This document shows, piece by piece, positions 13,326 through 23,410 of a stretch of 64,000 nt of DNA. How positions within the stretch are numbered: the first letter of the stretch is position 1; each line of letters begins with the position of its first letter. The position numbers were made by a program, and so were the translations under genes. The stretch is from the NCBI GenBank assembly GCA_023374025.1, contig SIJG01000012.1, positions 592,492 to 656,491 of the forward strand, given 5' to 3'. The notes below the pieces were generated by a model. The model did not search any database and was not told the origin of the DNA. It worked only from the letters and a program-made list of their open reading frames with translations. This DNA is from Heterodera schachtii (lineage: Eukaryota; Nematoda; Chromadorea; Rhabditida; Heteroderidae).

Positions 13326-15129
13326 AAATAAATACAATTTTATTTTTTGGTGATTGCATTGTCCTGATCGAGCACAAATTTTGTATGCAAATAGAAATTA
13401 TAATGAACAACAGAGAAAATTAAAAAATATATAATTTGGAATTTTTTGAGAGAAAATCCCTCAAATGCATGCAATTATAAGGCATTAGTTTAAATAGGCA
13501 AAAACAGAGGGCAATAGTGATCTGATTCCAAGCCTCTTTGATCATTTTTTTTCAGCTGGGTTGATAGAGCATTAATTAGTTTTGCATAATTTGATATAAC
13601 CATGAACAATTAGGACTCTATTAAAACCTCTAAGCTAACCATACCATCATAATTTAAAGCCTCTTTTTTCTTTCCACTTTTATTTGCTTTCATATTTTTA
13701 AATGTTATTTTTCTTTTATTTTTCGGGAGTAGAAAAAAACATAAATTTTGTTGCATTAATTTTGACTAATTTGTGTGAGTCATACATATCTAAAAATAGT
13801 TTGTCGCCGATCATAATAATTAGGGGTTAGAATTTTTATGAAATTATCATTAAATGGGAAATAATAAGTAAACAAAAAATTTTAATTTTTTGCATTAAAA
13901 AAAATTATAAAAAAATTTTTTGGTAATATTTTTTGAGTTGAAACTTCCTATTAATAAAAATTAAAAAAAAAACGAAAAAGCACACTTAAAAATCGGCTAA
14001 AACAAAAAATGAATAAAATTTTTGAAAAATGCACCCATAAAAAAATGGAAAATTTTCACAAAATGTATCCCATAATTTTTATGAATAATTTGTTTTATTT
14101 TTTTATGCAAGCAATGTATTGCATAAGAATTAACCTCATAAATTATTAATTATTTTAAAGAAATTTTTAAAGTTATTTTTGAAAAAAAAGTGTTAGAATT
14201 GTTGCATATACAAAAAATTTTTTATACAAATATTCCGTGCTCTAATTATTTCATTAATAAATAATGTGCGTTTTTATTATTTTTCCCTAAATTGGAATAG
14301 AAAACGAAGGACAGTACTGAATAAACGCCGCAAGGAATTTTGAAATTTTTATGGAAACTTAACTAATTTTATTCGCGAAAATGTATATTATTGATAGAGA
14401 CCAACTAAAAAGGGCACCAAAAATCGCGAAAAAGGCACTATAATAAGCACCAAAAAATTGAAAAAAAGCACGAAAATCCTGAAAAGGCATAAAAATAGGC
14501 ATTTAAAATTTTTTATTAAGGATTTATAGGGGTTAATCACAAAATTAAGCTCAATATATCGGAACTAATGCGCAAAAAAAAGGCATATGCCTCAAGAGTC
14601 GGTCTCTAATTATTGAAGAACAAATCTTTGTTTTTTTGTGTAGTTTTGGGTTTAATTATTAAAAAATACGATAATTTGAGTTCTTGTACAATAAAAAATG
14701 AATGGTAATTAATGAGAAATTTTCCAATGTTTTCAAAAAACTTTAATAAAATGTCTTGCGTATATTCCGCAAGTTTTTTTTTTGGAAGCTAATCAAAATT
14801 TTATATTATTTTGGAATAAATATAATTATAGATATTTAAATTAATCAATAAACGTAAAAAATTTCCTTGAAAAAATTAAGAAATATTGTATAAGGAAAAG
14901 AAAAAGAGTATTATTATAGCTAATATGCATATGTATGTATGCATATTTTTATGCATAAATATATTCATAGCTAATATTCATATGTATGTATGTATATTTT
15001 TACGCACAAATATATTCATAGGCTTTTTTCTATGCATGTAAAATGCATATGCATAAATTTCTCATTGTCATAAGTCTTGGCATAATAAAATTCACGTGGA
15101 CATAATGCCAAACAATGACTGATGGACCG

Positions 15130-16368
15130 GAACGGGCCAGTTGCGTCTGGCCAGTTGCGTCTGGCCGGTTGCGTCTGGCCAGTTGCGTCTGGGCCAGTTG
15201 CGTCTTGGGCCAGTTGCGTCTGGCCAGTTGCGTCTGGCCAGTTGCGTCTTAGTACTTAAGGGGCCAGTTGCGTCTCAAAATTTTTAATAGAGTAAAATGG
15301 ATTAATTAAGTTTTCTATATGCTATATTTTCATTTTTAATAGAGTAAAATGGATTAATTAAGTTTTCAGTATGCTATATTTTCATTTTCACAGATACATC
15401 GATCGACAACAAGAAATATTCAAAAATTTATAGAAAATAAAGAAAAGTTTTACCACGCCAGTAATGGCGAACATTCCAACAAAGAATGCCACAAAAAAAG
15501 TGAAAAATCTAATTATTTTATTTAGAGTCCGGTAAAAAAAAATTTCCGGGAGCGGGATAGGGAGTTCAAAATTTATCGGGAGCGGGAGCGGGATCGGGAG
15601 TTCAAAATTTTCCGGGAGCGGGAGCGGGATCGGGAATCCCGTGAAAATCCCGCTCCCGTTAACCGAGCAGAACCGAGGAGGACAACAGCGGTGTGTTTAA
15701 GGGGAATTTTCAGCCCTTTTTTTAATTTTAGAATTTTCATTTTTGGCCGGCTTTCTTTCGTAAATTGGGCTTCCGAAATGAAGTACATTTACGCTGACGG
15801 AACCTTGGCAAGTGCACCGGCGCTCTTTTCGCAAGTCATTTTGGCGCGGTACTTTTTTGTCAATTTTATTTTTCAATCGTTTTTCTCCTAATTTCAGTCG
15901 TGGAAAATGGGTGTTTCCGGTTCTTCATTGTCTGCTTACGTGCAAGTCGCCATCAATATTGCCAAAACCAAATTATCGGAATTTGATTAATGATTAGGGT
16001 GGGGGATTTCGAGCAATTACCAAATGGGTAATTGAAATTTTGTTAAAACTTTTCTTTATTTTCTATAAATTTTTGAATATTTCTTGTTGTCGATCGATGT
16101 ATCTGTGAAAATGAAAATATAGCATACTGAAAACTTAATTAATCCATTTTACTCTATTAAAAATGAAAATATAGCATATAGAAAACTTAATTAATCCATT
16201 TTACTCTATTAAAAATTTTGAGACGCAACTGGCCCCTTAAGTACTAAGACGCAACTGGCCAGACGCAACTGGCCAGACGCAACTGGCCCAAGACGCAACT
16301 GGCCCAGACGCAACTGGCCAGACGCAACCGGCCAGACGCAACTGGCCAGACGCAACTGACCCCTACCG
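15130..16368. mobile_element. MULE-type foldback DNA transposon with 10-bp target duplication
   Basis: A 1239-bp element flanked by perfect direct repeats TGATGGACCG at 15120-15129 and 16369-16378. Its termini are inverted arrays of a 14-bp unit, GGCCAGTTGCGTCT, about nine copies on each side (15135-15275 and 16222-16362). Inside these lie inverted copies of a unit around ATGGATTAATTAAGTTTTC (about 15282-15390 and 16105-16215). A further GGGAGCGGGATC-type tandem lies at 15540-15660. The centre codes for a transposase fragment. A 9-11 bp target duplication is typical of Mutator-like elements. The uninterrupted target survives in inverted orientation near 19590-19625. Confidence 0.88.
15700..15997 (+). 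pseudogene. MULE transposase domain fragment inside the foldback element
   Basis: Reading up to 15848 and splicing by a 49-bp GT-AG intron to 15898-15997 gives a peptide with YADGTLASAPALFSQ followed by KWVFPVLHCLLTCKS. This matches the layout of the MULE DDE domain, with the first catalytic Asp in a (Y/F)xDGTF motif followed by a P..F.Q stretch and a VFP..xxLLxxK strand. The reading ends at a stop (15995-15997) soon after, so the rest of the catalytic core is missing. The copy is therefore non-autonomous. The 5' limit is not defined because no convincing start codon is seen. Confidence 0.7.
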
Positions 16369-16735
16369 TGATGGACCGCATAAATAGGGGCATGGCACAA
16401 GCACAATTCATTATTTTTTAATATTTTAATATTCCCAAATACAAAATTTTTCCAACTATTTCTAATTAGCTTCACCTGGAAATAATAATAATAAAAAAAA
16501 ATTGAAAAATATTTTTTTAAATTTTAGGCCAAATTTAGGAGAATTTTTTCTCAGAAACAACCTTTATAGAATTGACCATGAAGGATTTTTTGTTAGCCAT
16601 AAATTTCAGAATTTTGATTTTTTTTTTTCATTCCAATTTCTTGAGAAGAATTATAAATTCCATTGCCATGCAAAATTCTGTGTTGAAAATTTTAAACTAA
16701 AATTGCGTTTTAAAAACAGAAAATTGAAGCAAAAA

Positions 16736-17148
16736 ATGTGCAAATTGTTTTTATTTGTTTGCATGACTTTCATTTTGTTGGACATCATTTTATGTGCTCC
16801 TTCTAAGCACAGTGAAAAGGCAATTTTTGCTGACCTTGACCCTATTACTGAACTTCCAAAAGTCGAAGGTATTGCTCAAATTATATATATATATATATAT
16901 ATATATTTTATTAAATTAGAGAAATTTTGAAATTGGAAAATTGATTTTAGCAAATTATTAAATTCTGATCACTAAACTTTTAAGGGGATGCCATGACGAC
17001 ATTTGATCGATTCAAAAAAAATTATCAAAATTTGAAAGAAAAGAGGTTGACAGATCAACAAATTGCTACCTTATTCTACGTTAATCCATCTACAATTCAC
17101 GACTGGAAAATTAAAGCTGGATTCATTACGAAAAAAAGTGATGAGTGA
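16736..17148 (+). CDS. Small secreted protein with helix-turn-helix domain (copy 1), 98 aa
   Basis: Two exons, 16736-16868 and 16985-17148, with a GT-AG intron in phase 1. The start codon opens a strong signal peptide (MCKLFLFVCMTFILLDIILC, cleavage likely after CAP). A short acidic linker ends ITELPKVEG. Exon 2 codes for a basic domain of about 50 aa whose core, TDQQIATLFYVNPSTIHDWK, has the spacing of a homeodomain-like or transposase-type helix-turn-helix. I do not recognise a named family. Related copies lie on the other strand at 19159-18749 and 18570-18330. A secreted protein with a DNA-binding fold is unusual; a role as a host-directed effector is inference. Sequence 350-400 bp upstream belongs to the duplicated flank cassette. 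Confidence 0.72.
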
Positions 17149-18300
17149 TTTTTTCTGGGATTTCATTTATCCTTTTCTTATCACATTTCTTGTGCTGCAT
17201 GCATTTGTTGTTGATGGGCATAAAATTGGTTAAAAAAAATGAAATTTCTTGAAAATTTTTCAATGCTTAGAGGTAAAAGGGTCGCTTTAATAGAGGAATT
17301 CTTGAAAAATTTATAAAATAATTTAATATCATTAGTGAACTATTTGAATATAATGAATATTCGTTTATAGGAAATATAAAATTGTAATGCAAAGTTGGAA
17401 ATATAAAAATGTAATCAAAAAAAAATGTGAGATACCCTTAAAGATTGACTTTTTGAGATTTTAAAAAATATATGTACACCGAAAAATTTTGAATTTTTTG
17501 TAAAAATTTAAAATTTGTTTATAAAAAAATATAATATTGTTTTAGCAAAATAAAAATTTTATAAATTCGAAATTGCATATATAAAATTTGGAAAATCAAT
17601 TGTCTAATTGCTTTGGTGTTTTGAAAGTCATTGAGAAATTTTTACACAATTTTTGGCCTTTTTTGGATGCTTAAAAACCTTTTTGGCGATTTTATGGCAC
17701 ATTTTAGTGCATATTTGTGCATTTTACGGGTTTTAGGGCATATTTGAGGGTTTCAGTACATCAGCTGAACTTTTTTGCCAGTGATGAAAATTTACCATCC
17801 ATGTATACAAAATTTTGTAAATTTTTTAGCCGTTAGAAAATTCATAGGGCAATTTGAATTTGATAAAATAAATAGATTTTGTCCAGAAATGCCAATTTTT
17901 TTTTTAAATTTTGTTAAATGGTAAAAAGCATAAAATCCTAAACTTCCAAAAGTCACAAAAACACTCAAACCTTCAGCTTCAAATAAAAACCTCCCTAAAC
18001 AATTCAGGGCTTGAAAATCTTTTGCAAACCCATTTTTAATAGGTTAAAATAGGTTTTATAAATTAGAGGCCTGGATGCTCTTACTAACAAAGAATATTAT
18101 TTTTAAAATTATTTTAAATTTAACCAAATTTTCTCAAACTATGTTGTCCAAATGCGTCAAAGTGTTAGGAAAATAAAAAATAAAATTAAAAAACATTTTG
18201 TCAAACATTTAATAAACCCAATTTTATACACTTTCAACAAAATATATGCTCACCAAATGCTTGATAAGAAAAGATTAAATCAAATCAAATCTCGACCAAA
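17149..18300. other. Spacer between convergent secreted-HTH copies
   Basis: AT-rich DNA at the centre of the inverted duplication. Weak similarity to the 3' flanks of the HTH copies continues at 18120-18240. No additional exon is supported. Confidence 0.4.
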
Positions 18301-18305
18301 TGTTC

Positions 18306-18572
18306 ACATCCACTTATCAACCATAATCATAATCATCAAACAAAATAACCTTTCGTTTTCCATGTGGTTATTGTTTTTCTATCGACATTTAATTGTATGG
18401 CAATTTGTTCATCTGTCTATCCCATTAGCAGAATTAATAATTTGCTATAAGCATTTTTTTTTTTGTTTATTTTCCAAATTTTTAATTTTGTCAGTAATTA
18501 ATTTAATAAAAATAGAATAAATTCGATACCTCCGACTTTTGGAAGTTCAATAATGTCCTCAAGATCACCATA
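18306..18572 (-). pseudogene. Degenerate third copy of the secreted HTH gene
   Basis: The end of the first-exon coding (YGDLEDIIELPKVGG) lies at about 18572-18525 and is followed by a donor. A second exon reading TDEQIAIQLNVDRKTITTWK lies at about 18415-18340. The signal-peptide part is missing and an in-frame TAG stands directly before the HTH. Flanking sequence shows this is a tandem duplicate of the 3' two-thirds of copy 2, with a unit of roughly 480 bp. Most likely a pseudogene. Confidence 0.7.
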
Positions 18573-18748
18573 AATTTTTTTAACGTATTTTTTAAATCAA
18601 CTAAATTTCTCAAAATATGTCCAATTGCGTCAAAAATAATTTTAAAAAAAATTCGTCAAAAATTTAAACCCAGTTTTCTACACATCAACAACAAATATAT
18701 GCACAAGAAATGTGATAAGAATAAATGAAATCCCGAAAAATGTTCATA

Positions 18749-19159
18749 TCACTCTTCATTCTTAGAAAACCCAGCTTTTTTTTTCCATCTGATTATTGTT
18801 GATCTATCGACTTTTAATTCGTTAGCAATTTGTTGATTTTTCCACCCCATTTCTTTAAATTGTGGATAAGACGCGATGAATTCATCAAAGTTCTTCTTGT
18901 CGCTCACTTAAAAGTTTAGTTATCAGAATTTTAATTTACTAAAACCTAATTTTGTGAATTGAATTAGTTTTCAATTTAAAAAATTATACAAATATTGGCA
19001 ATACTTCCTCCGACTTTTGGAAGTTCAATAATGTCCTCAAGGTCACCATAAATTTCCTCCTCTTCTTTTTTTTTGTTCTTTTGTTTTCCTTTTAGGGCCA
19101 CATAAAATGATGTCCAACAAAATGAAAGTGACGCAAATGAACAAAAACAATTTGCACAT
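18749..19159 (-). CDS. Small secreted protein with helix-turn-helix domain (copy 2), about 103 aa, with A-run frameshift
   Basis: Exon 1 is 19159-19005 and exon 2 is 18906-18749. The N-terminus MCKLFLFICVTFILLDIILC is nearly identical to copy 1. The linker is highly charged (KRKTKEQKK, then EEEEIYGDLEDIIELPKVGG), but the two halves are in different frames around a run of nine A. One base fewer restores the frame and the phase-1 junction. Exon 2 codes for SDKKNFDEFIASY and an HTH core WKNQQIANELKVDRSTIIRW, closer to a textbook helix-turn-helix than copy 1. The frameshift may be an assembly error in a homopolymer, transcriptional slippage or true decay. The domain is well preserved, which argues against old decay. 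Confidence 0.6.
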
Positions 19160-19514
19160 TTTTTGCTTCAATTTTCTGTTTTTTAAAACGCAATTTCATT
19201 TTAATTATTTATACAATAGTTAACATTGATTTTTTTGTTTTTCTTAAACTTTCAATTAAAGTCCTCAAAAACCTAAATTTCTGGGCCCTTTTAAAAGATT
19301 GACTTTTTTTAATTTTTCAGATTAGCATGAAAAAAATCCAAAAATTTGAAACTATTTTTTAAAATAATTTTAGTGTAATATTTATGGGCTATCATAAAAC
19401 CGATCATGCAGGGTTCTATCAAAGAATATCAAAAATTTTATTTGCTTGTTTTGGGAAACTTTCTTCTAAGTATGGCAAAATTTCGAAAAATTTTAATTTA
19501 TTTAATTTTTATTT

Positions 19515-21245
19515 CAGGGTGAAGCTAATTATGAATACATAGTTGGAAAAGTATTTGGTTTAAAATGATGAATTGTGTTTGTGTCATGCCCATATTTATG
19601 CAGTCCATCCATCAGTCATTGTTTGGCATTACTTTTACGTGGATTGTGTTGGCATGGCATTATGCTGACGTGAATTAGGCCTATAGCAATGAAAAATATA
19701 TGCATATGCATTTTGAATACATACACGAAATGCACATATGCATAGAATATAAAAAATCTCTGTTTCTTTTCCTTGCCTTATATTTTTCATCCGATGCGTG
19801 CCATTGTTTTGTGTTTTGTAGTATGTGTATAGGTTAGCTATAGCTATAACACGACATTTTTTGGAAAAGCATATTCGATACAATAATATGCCCTTTCTAT
19901 TTGCAATATAATGCGTGTATCATACAATTAGCTTTCCACCGTTCTTTTACGTTTATCGATTAATTTTTACATAATATATCTATATTTTAATAAAATTTAA
20001 CGGTTACTATGCCAGGATTTTTTATTAAAAGAAAAAAAAAATTGGTTTTTGGAAAATCTCTCCATGAGTGAATATATTAGAGACCGAGTTAAATTTAAAA
20101 AAAAAATTCTGGATAAATTTTGAAAGATTTATGCGGGATTTGCGAGATGAATCCCTCGGGATCCCATCCCCGCAAAAAACGAACATAAATTTTATTATGT
20201 TTTACTATAGAATATCAACGAGCATTGGAAATATTTAGCATGATTTTTAACTAATTTTCCGGTTGAAAACATGTGGGAATTTAAATTCTTACAAACCCGG
20301 AAACCGGTTCCGGGCCCGGCAATTTGAAATTTTGGCCCTTCGTTATATGTTCAATTTTCAGATTAGCTTTAAAAAACTTGCAGAATATACACAAGACATT
20401 TTGCAAGTTTTTTGAAAGTTTTGGAAAATTTAATAAAATATATTTTGTTGAATAAATCAGTTCCGTCTAAAAAATTTTTTTTTAAATGATTTAATATTTT
20501 AGGGGGTACATTATTAAAAAAAAATTGGTTTTTTGAGATTTTGTTTTTTTGTACTCAATTTTGGAAGGACATTTTTTACGTTTATTGATTAATTTAAATA
20601 TCTTTAATTATATTTATACCAAAATAATGTAAAATTTTGCTTAGCTTCCAAAAAAAAACTTGCAGAATATACGCAAGACATTTTATTAAAGTTTTTTGAA
20701 AACTTTGGAAAATTCCTCATTAATTATCATAAAAAATGTCAATTTTTATTGTACAAAAACTCAAATTATCGTATTTTTCATAATTGAACCCAAAACTACC
20801 CAAAAAAAGCAAACAAAGATTTGTTATTCAATAATTAGAGACCGACTTTTGAGGTATATGCCTTTTTTTTCTGCGCATTAGTTCCGATATATTGAGCTTA
20901 AGTTTCATTTTTATGGATCCGGAGATTTTAATTAAATAAAAGTTATCAGAAAGAATTAATTCAACTCAAAAAAATATTACCAAAAAATTTTTTTATAATT
21001 TTTTTTAATGCAAAAAAATTAAAATTTTTTGTTTACTTATTATTTCCCATTTAATGATAATTTCATAAAAATTCTAACCCCTAATTATTATGATCGGCGA
21101 CAAACTATTTTTAGATATGTATGACTCACACAAATTAGTCAAAATTAATGCAACAAAATTTATGTTTTTTTCTACTCCCGAAAAATAAAAGAAAAATAAC
21201 ATTTAAAAATTTGAAAGCCAATAAAAGTGGAAAGAAAAAAGAGGC
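19515..21245. repeat. Right arm of the large inverted duplication
   Basis: Reverse-complement counterpart of 13660-16480. It includes the 5' flank of secreted-HTH copy 2 (19515-19900), which reads ATAATGCCATGCCAACAC and AGTAATGCCAAACAATG in the gene's orientation. It also holds a segment (about 20086-20356) repeated in direct orientation at 23411-23681. Confidence 0.8.
19560..19880 (-). promoter_or_regulatory. Upstream cassette of the secreted HTH gene, rich in ATGCCA
   Basis: Begins about 400 bp upstream of the copy 2 start codon. In the gene's orientation it contains three ATGCCA words in about 45 bp (two overlapping). Nearly identical sequence recurs at 22230-22507 upstream of a different secreted-protein gene. 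ATGCCA is the published dorsal-gland (DOG) box of Globodera. Treating it as functional here is inference, because the hexamer also occurs by chance. Confidence 0.45.
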
Positions 21246-21437
21246 AGAAAAGAAAGAAAAGATAAAGTTGGAAAATCATTTTTCGACAATAAAACTGCAC
21301 ACTTCCTCTTCACACACTTTCTGTTCTGTCCAGTTTTTCAAATAATTGTTGTTGCTTTTGTCTTTTCTAAACTTTGGCTTTTATTTTCAATTTTTAATTA
21401 ATTAAAAAAATTATTTTACAAAAATCATTGTGAGTGA

Positions 21438-21879
21438 CTAACCGTTTGTTTCCAATCGTAATTCACTGATTTTATTCACTATGTCTTCAATCATTTGGCG
21501 AAGGCTTAAAAAATCTTTGAACACTTTGGGGTTATTGATTTTCAAAATTTGAATGCTTTTTTTGATTTCTTCCACAATTGGCAAAATGGTTTTAGAAACA
21601 ATGCTTTCGTCGCCTTTTAAAAGGGTTTGAACATAGGTGCAAAATTCTCGTGTTTTTTTAGAAATTTCGTCTATCTTCTTTTTTTTTATTCACAGGGTTA
21701 GTGTTTTTTGTAATTTTAGCATATATTTCTTCAGTTTCATTTATCAAAATGTTCACTTGTTGGTTCATTTCAACTATATCGTCTACAGTTAGCTCATTAG
21801 CAGTGCCAAATTCAAATGTTGAGAAGAGGAAAATTGGGAGAAAGAAGCAAAGAAGCGAAGCGCTAAAGCGTACCATCAT
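21438..21879 (-). CDS. Small secreted helical protein with A-run frameshift, about 145 aa
   Basis: No intron is needed. MMVRFSASLLCFFLPIFLF starts a clear signal peptide. The mature part is charged and helical (VDDIVEMNQQVNILINETEE, then after the frameshift EFCTYVQTLLKGDESIV, KTILPIVEEIKKSIQILK and IEDIVNKISEL), ending LRLETNG and TAG at 21440-21438. The two halves are joined only by losing one base in a run of nine A near 21680-21690, the same type of defect as in secreted-HTH copy 2. An alternative upstream ATG is at 21918. The family is not recognised. The 5' flank (22230-22507) is a copy of the flank of the HTH genes, suggesting shared expression. Confidence 0.6.
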
Positions 21880-22229
21880 TCTCTCAAAAAATAAGGGAAT
21901 TTTCAATTTCTTATGCATTTGAGTGATAATTAAAAAATTGCCAAAAAATTAAAATAAATAAATGGGATAAAAAGAGATAATTCTCACATGAAAAATGCCA
22001 ATTCAAATCTGCCTACCGGAGCTATCCAACTTTTTCTTAGAATTTTTTTTTTAAATTTTTGAGTCATTATAAAATGAGTCGGTAGAGTGAATAGGCGCCA
22101 AAAAAGTTATTTAGTTATTGCTATTTAAAAAATTAAAAAATTTTATTTTATTTTTTGTATATTTTTATTCTACAAGTCTATAAAGAAAATGCACTGAAAT
22201 GCCTTTGAGTTGGGATTTGTGAATTTTTT

Positions 22230-22507
22230 TTTTTAATGATGAATAGTGCTTTGGTCGTGCCAATATTTATGCAGTCAATCAGTCATTGTTTGGCATTACT
22301 TTTACGTGGATTGTGTTGGCATGGCATTATGCTGACGTGAATTAGGCCTATAGCAATGAAAAATATATGCATATGCATTTTGAATACATACACGAAATGC
22401 ACATATGCATAGAATATAAAAAATCTCTGTTTCTTTTCCTTGCCTTATATTTTTCATCCGATGCGTGCCATTGTTTTGTGTTTTGTAGTATGTGTATAGG
22501 TTAGCTA
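22230..22507 (-). repeat. Direct copy of the secreted-gene upstream cassette
   Basis: Almost base-for-base identical to 19560-19835, including the ATGCCA words. It lies about 350 bp upstream of the secreted helical protein (start 21879), in the same relative orientation as the original has to HTH copy 2. The match ends abruptly after TAGGTTAGCTA. Confidence 0.85.
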
Positions 22508-22835
22508 TTAAATTTTTTTTAAACATTCGCTCGAAATAAAGTTATTTTGTGCAAAATCAGTTAACAAATCCCATTTTCAAAAATTTTCCACTAAAACCCC
22601 TATTTTTTTTAAATTGGATAAATATGTCTCACAAAACCATTTTAAAAAGGCCGGTTCAATTTACCTAGAATGCAAAATGATGAGAAAAATGCTAATTATT
22701 ATGTACACAATTTTTTACTTGAAAAAATAGTAATTTGCAATTTTTGCATCATTTTTTGCCTTTTTAAATTGATTAAAATTGGCTCATTTTACGGACAAAA
22801 TCTGTGCACAAATTGGACTCAAATTTTAGATTTTT

Positions 22836-23270
22836 CCCCCGGCGGCGCCTAGGGAACAGTTCAACTCGCCGACGCACGACTCGCCGACGGACTAATCTTT
22901 TGTTCGTAACTTTTTTCTTTTTCTACCAATTTTTATAAAATTTATGTTATTCGGAAGCTTTAAGTGTTTAGAAACTATCATTAAGCAGATGTTAAGCGAT
23001 TAAATAATTCTCCAGAGAGTTATATGCAAAAAAATTGAAAAAGATGTGTATTTCATGAGTTTTATTTTCTAACTCTTTGGAGAATTATTTCGCTTAACAT
23101 CTGCTTAATGATAGTTTCTAAACACTTAGTGCTTCCGAATAACATTAATTTTATAAAAATTGGTAGAAAAAGAAAAAAGTTATGAACAAAAGATTAGTCC
23201 GTCGGCGAGTCGTGCGTCGGCGAGTTGACATGTACCCGCGGCGCCTATCGGCACCGCCGGGCTCCAAAAG
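22836..23270. mobile_element. Palindromic MITE-like element
   Basis: Inner terminal inverted repeats of about 165 bp start at 22862 (CAACTCGCCGACGCACGACT) and end at 23227 with the exact inverse. The arms continue through ACTATCATTAAGCAGATG to a short loop. Weaker GC-rich inverted homology (CCCGGCGGYGCC) extends to about 22836 and 23270. No ORF and no convincing target duplication. Confidence 0.8.
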
Positions 23271-23299
23271 GTCACGATTCACGGTGCCAATTCACGGTC

Positions 23300-23330
23300 A
23301 CGGTCACGGTCACGGGTTTTTTCAGTCACG
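23300..23330. repeat. Short CACGGT tandem repeat
   Basis: Several tandem copies of CACGGT immediately right of the palindromic element. Confidence 0.8.
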
Positions 23331-23410
23331 GCGCACCCCTAGAAATTTGGTTTTTTTTGGACAAATCTACTAATAAAACGGGGCTTAGTTTGCGAAAAGC
23401 AACAAAAATA

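Larger units (their letters stand above)
13660..16480. repeat. Left arm of a large inverted duplication
   Basis: Reading outward to inward, this arm matches the reverse complement of 21245-19515. Shared blocks include the part near 13735-13880 (right copy 21020-21170), 14540-14870 (right copy 20580-20900) and the ATGCCAAACAATGACTGATGG block at 15105 (right copy near 19600-19630). It resumes at 16379-16480 (right copy 19515-19600). The arm is interrupted by the MULE element at 15130-16368, absent from the right arm. A smaller TIR element at about 14393-14612 (termini TAGAGACCAACT / AGTCGGTCTCTA) is fuller on this side than on the right. Confidence 0.8.
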
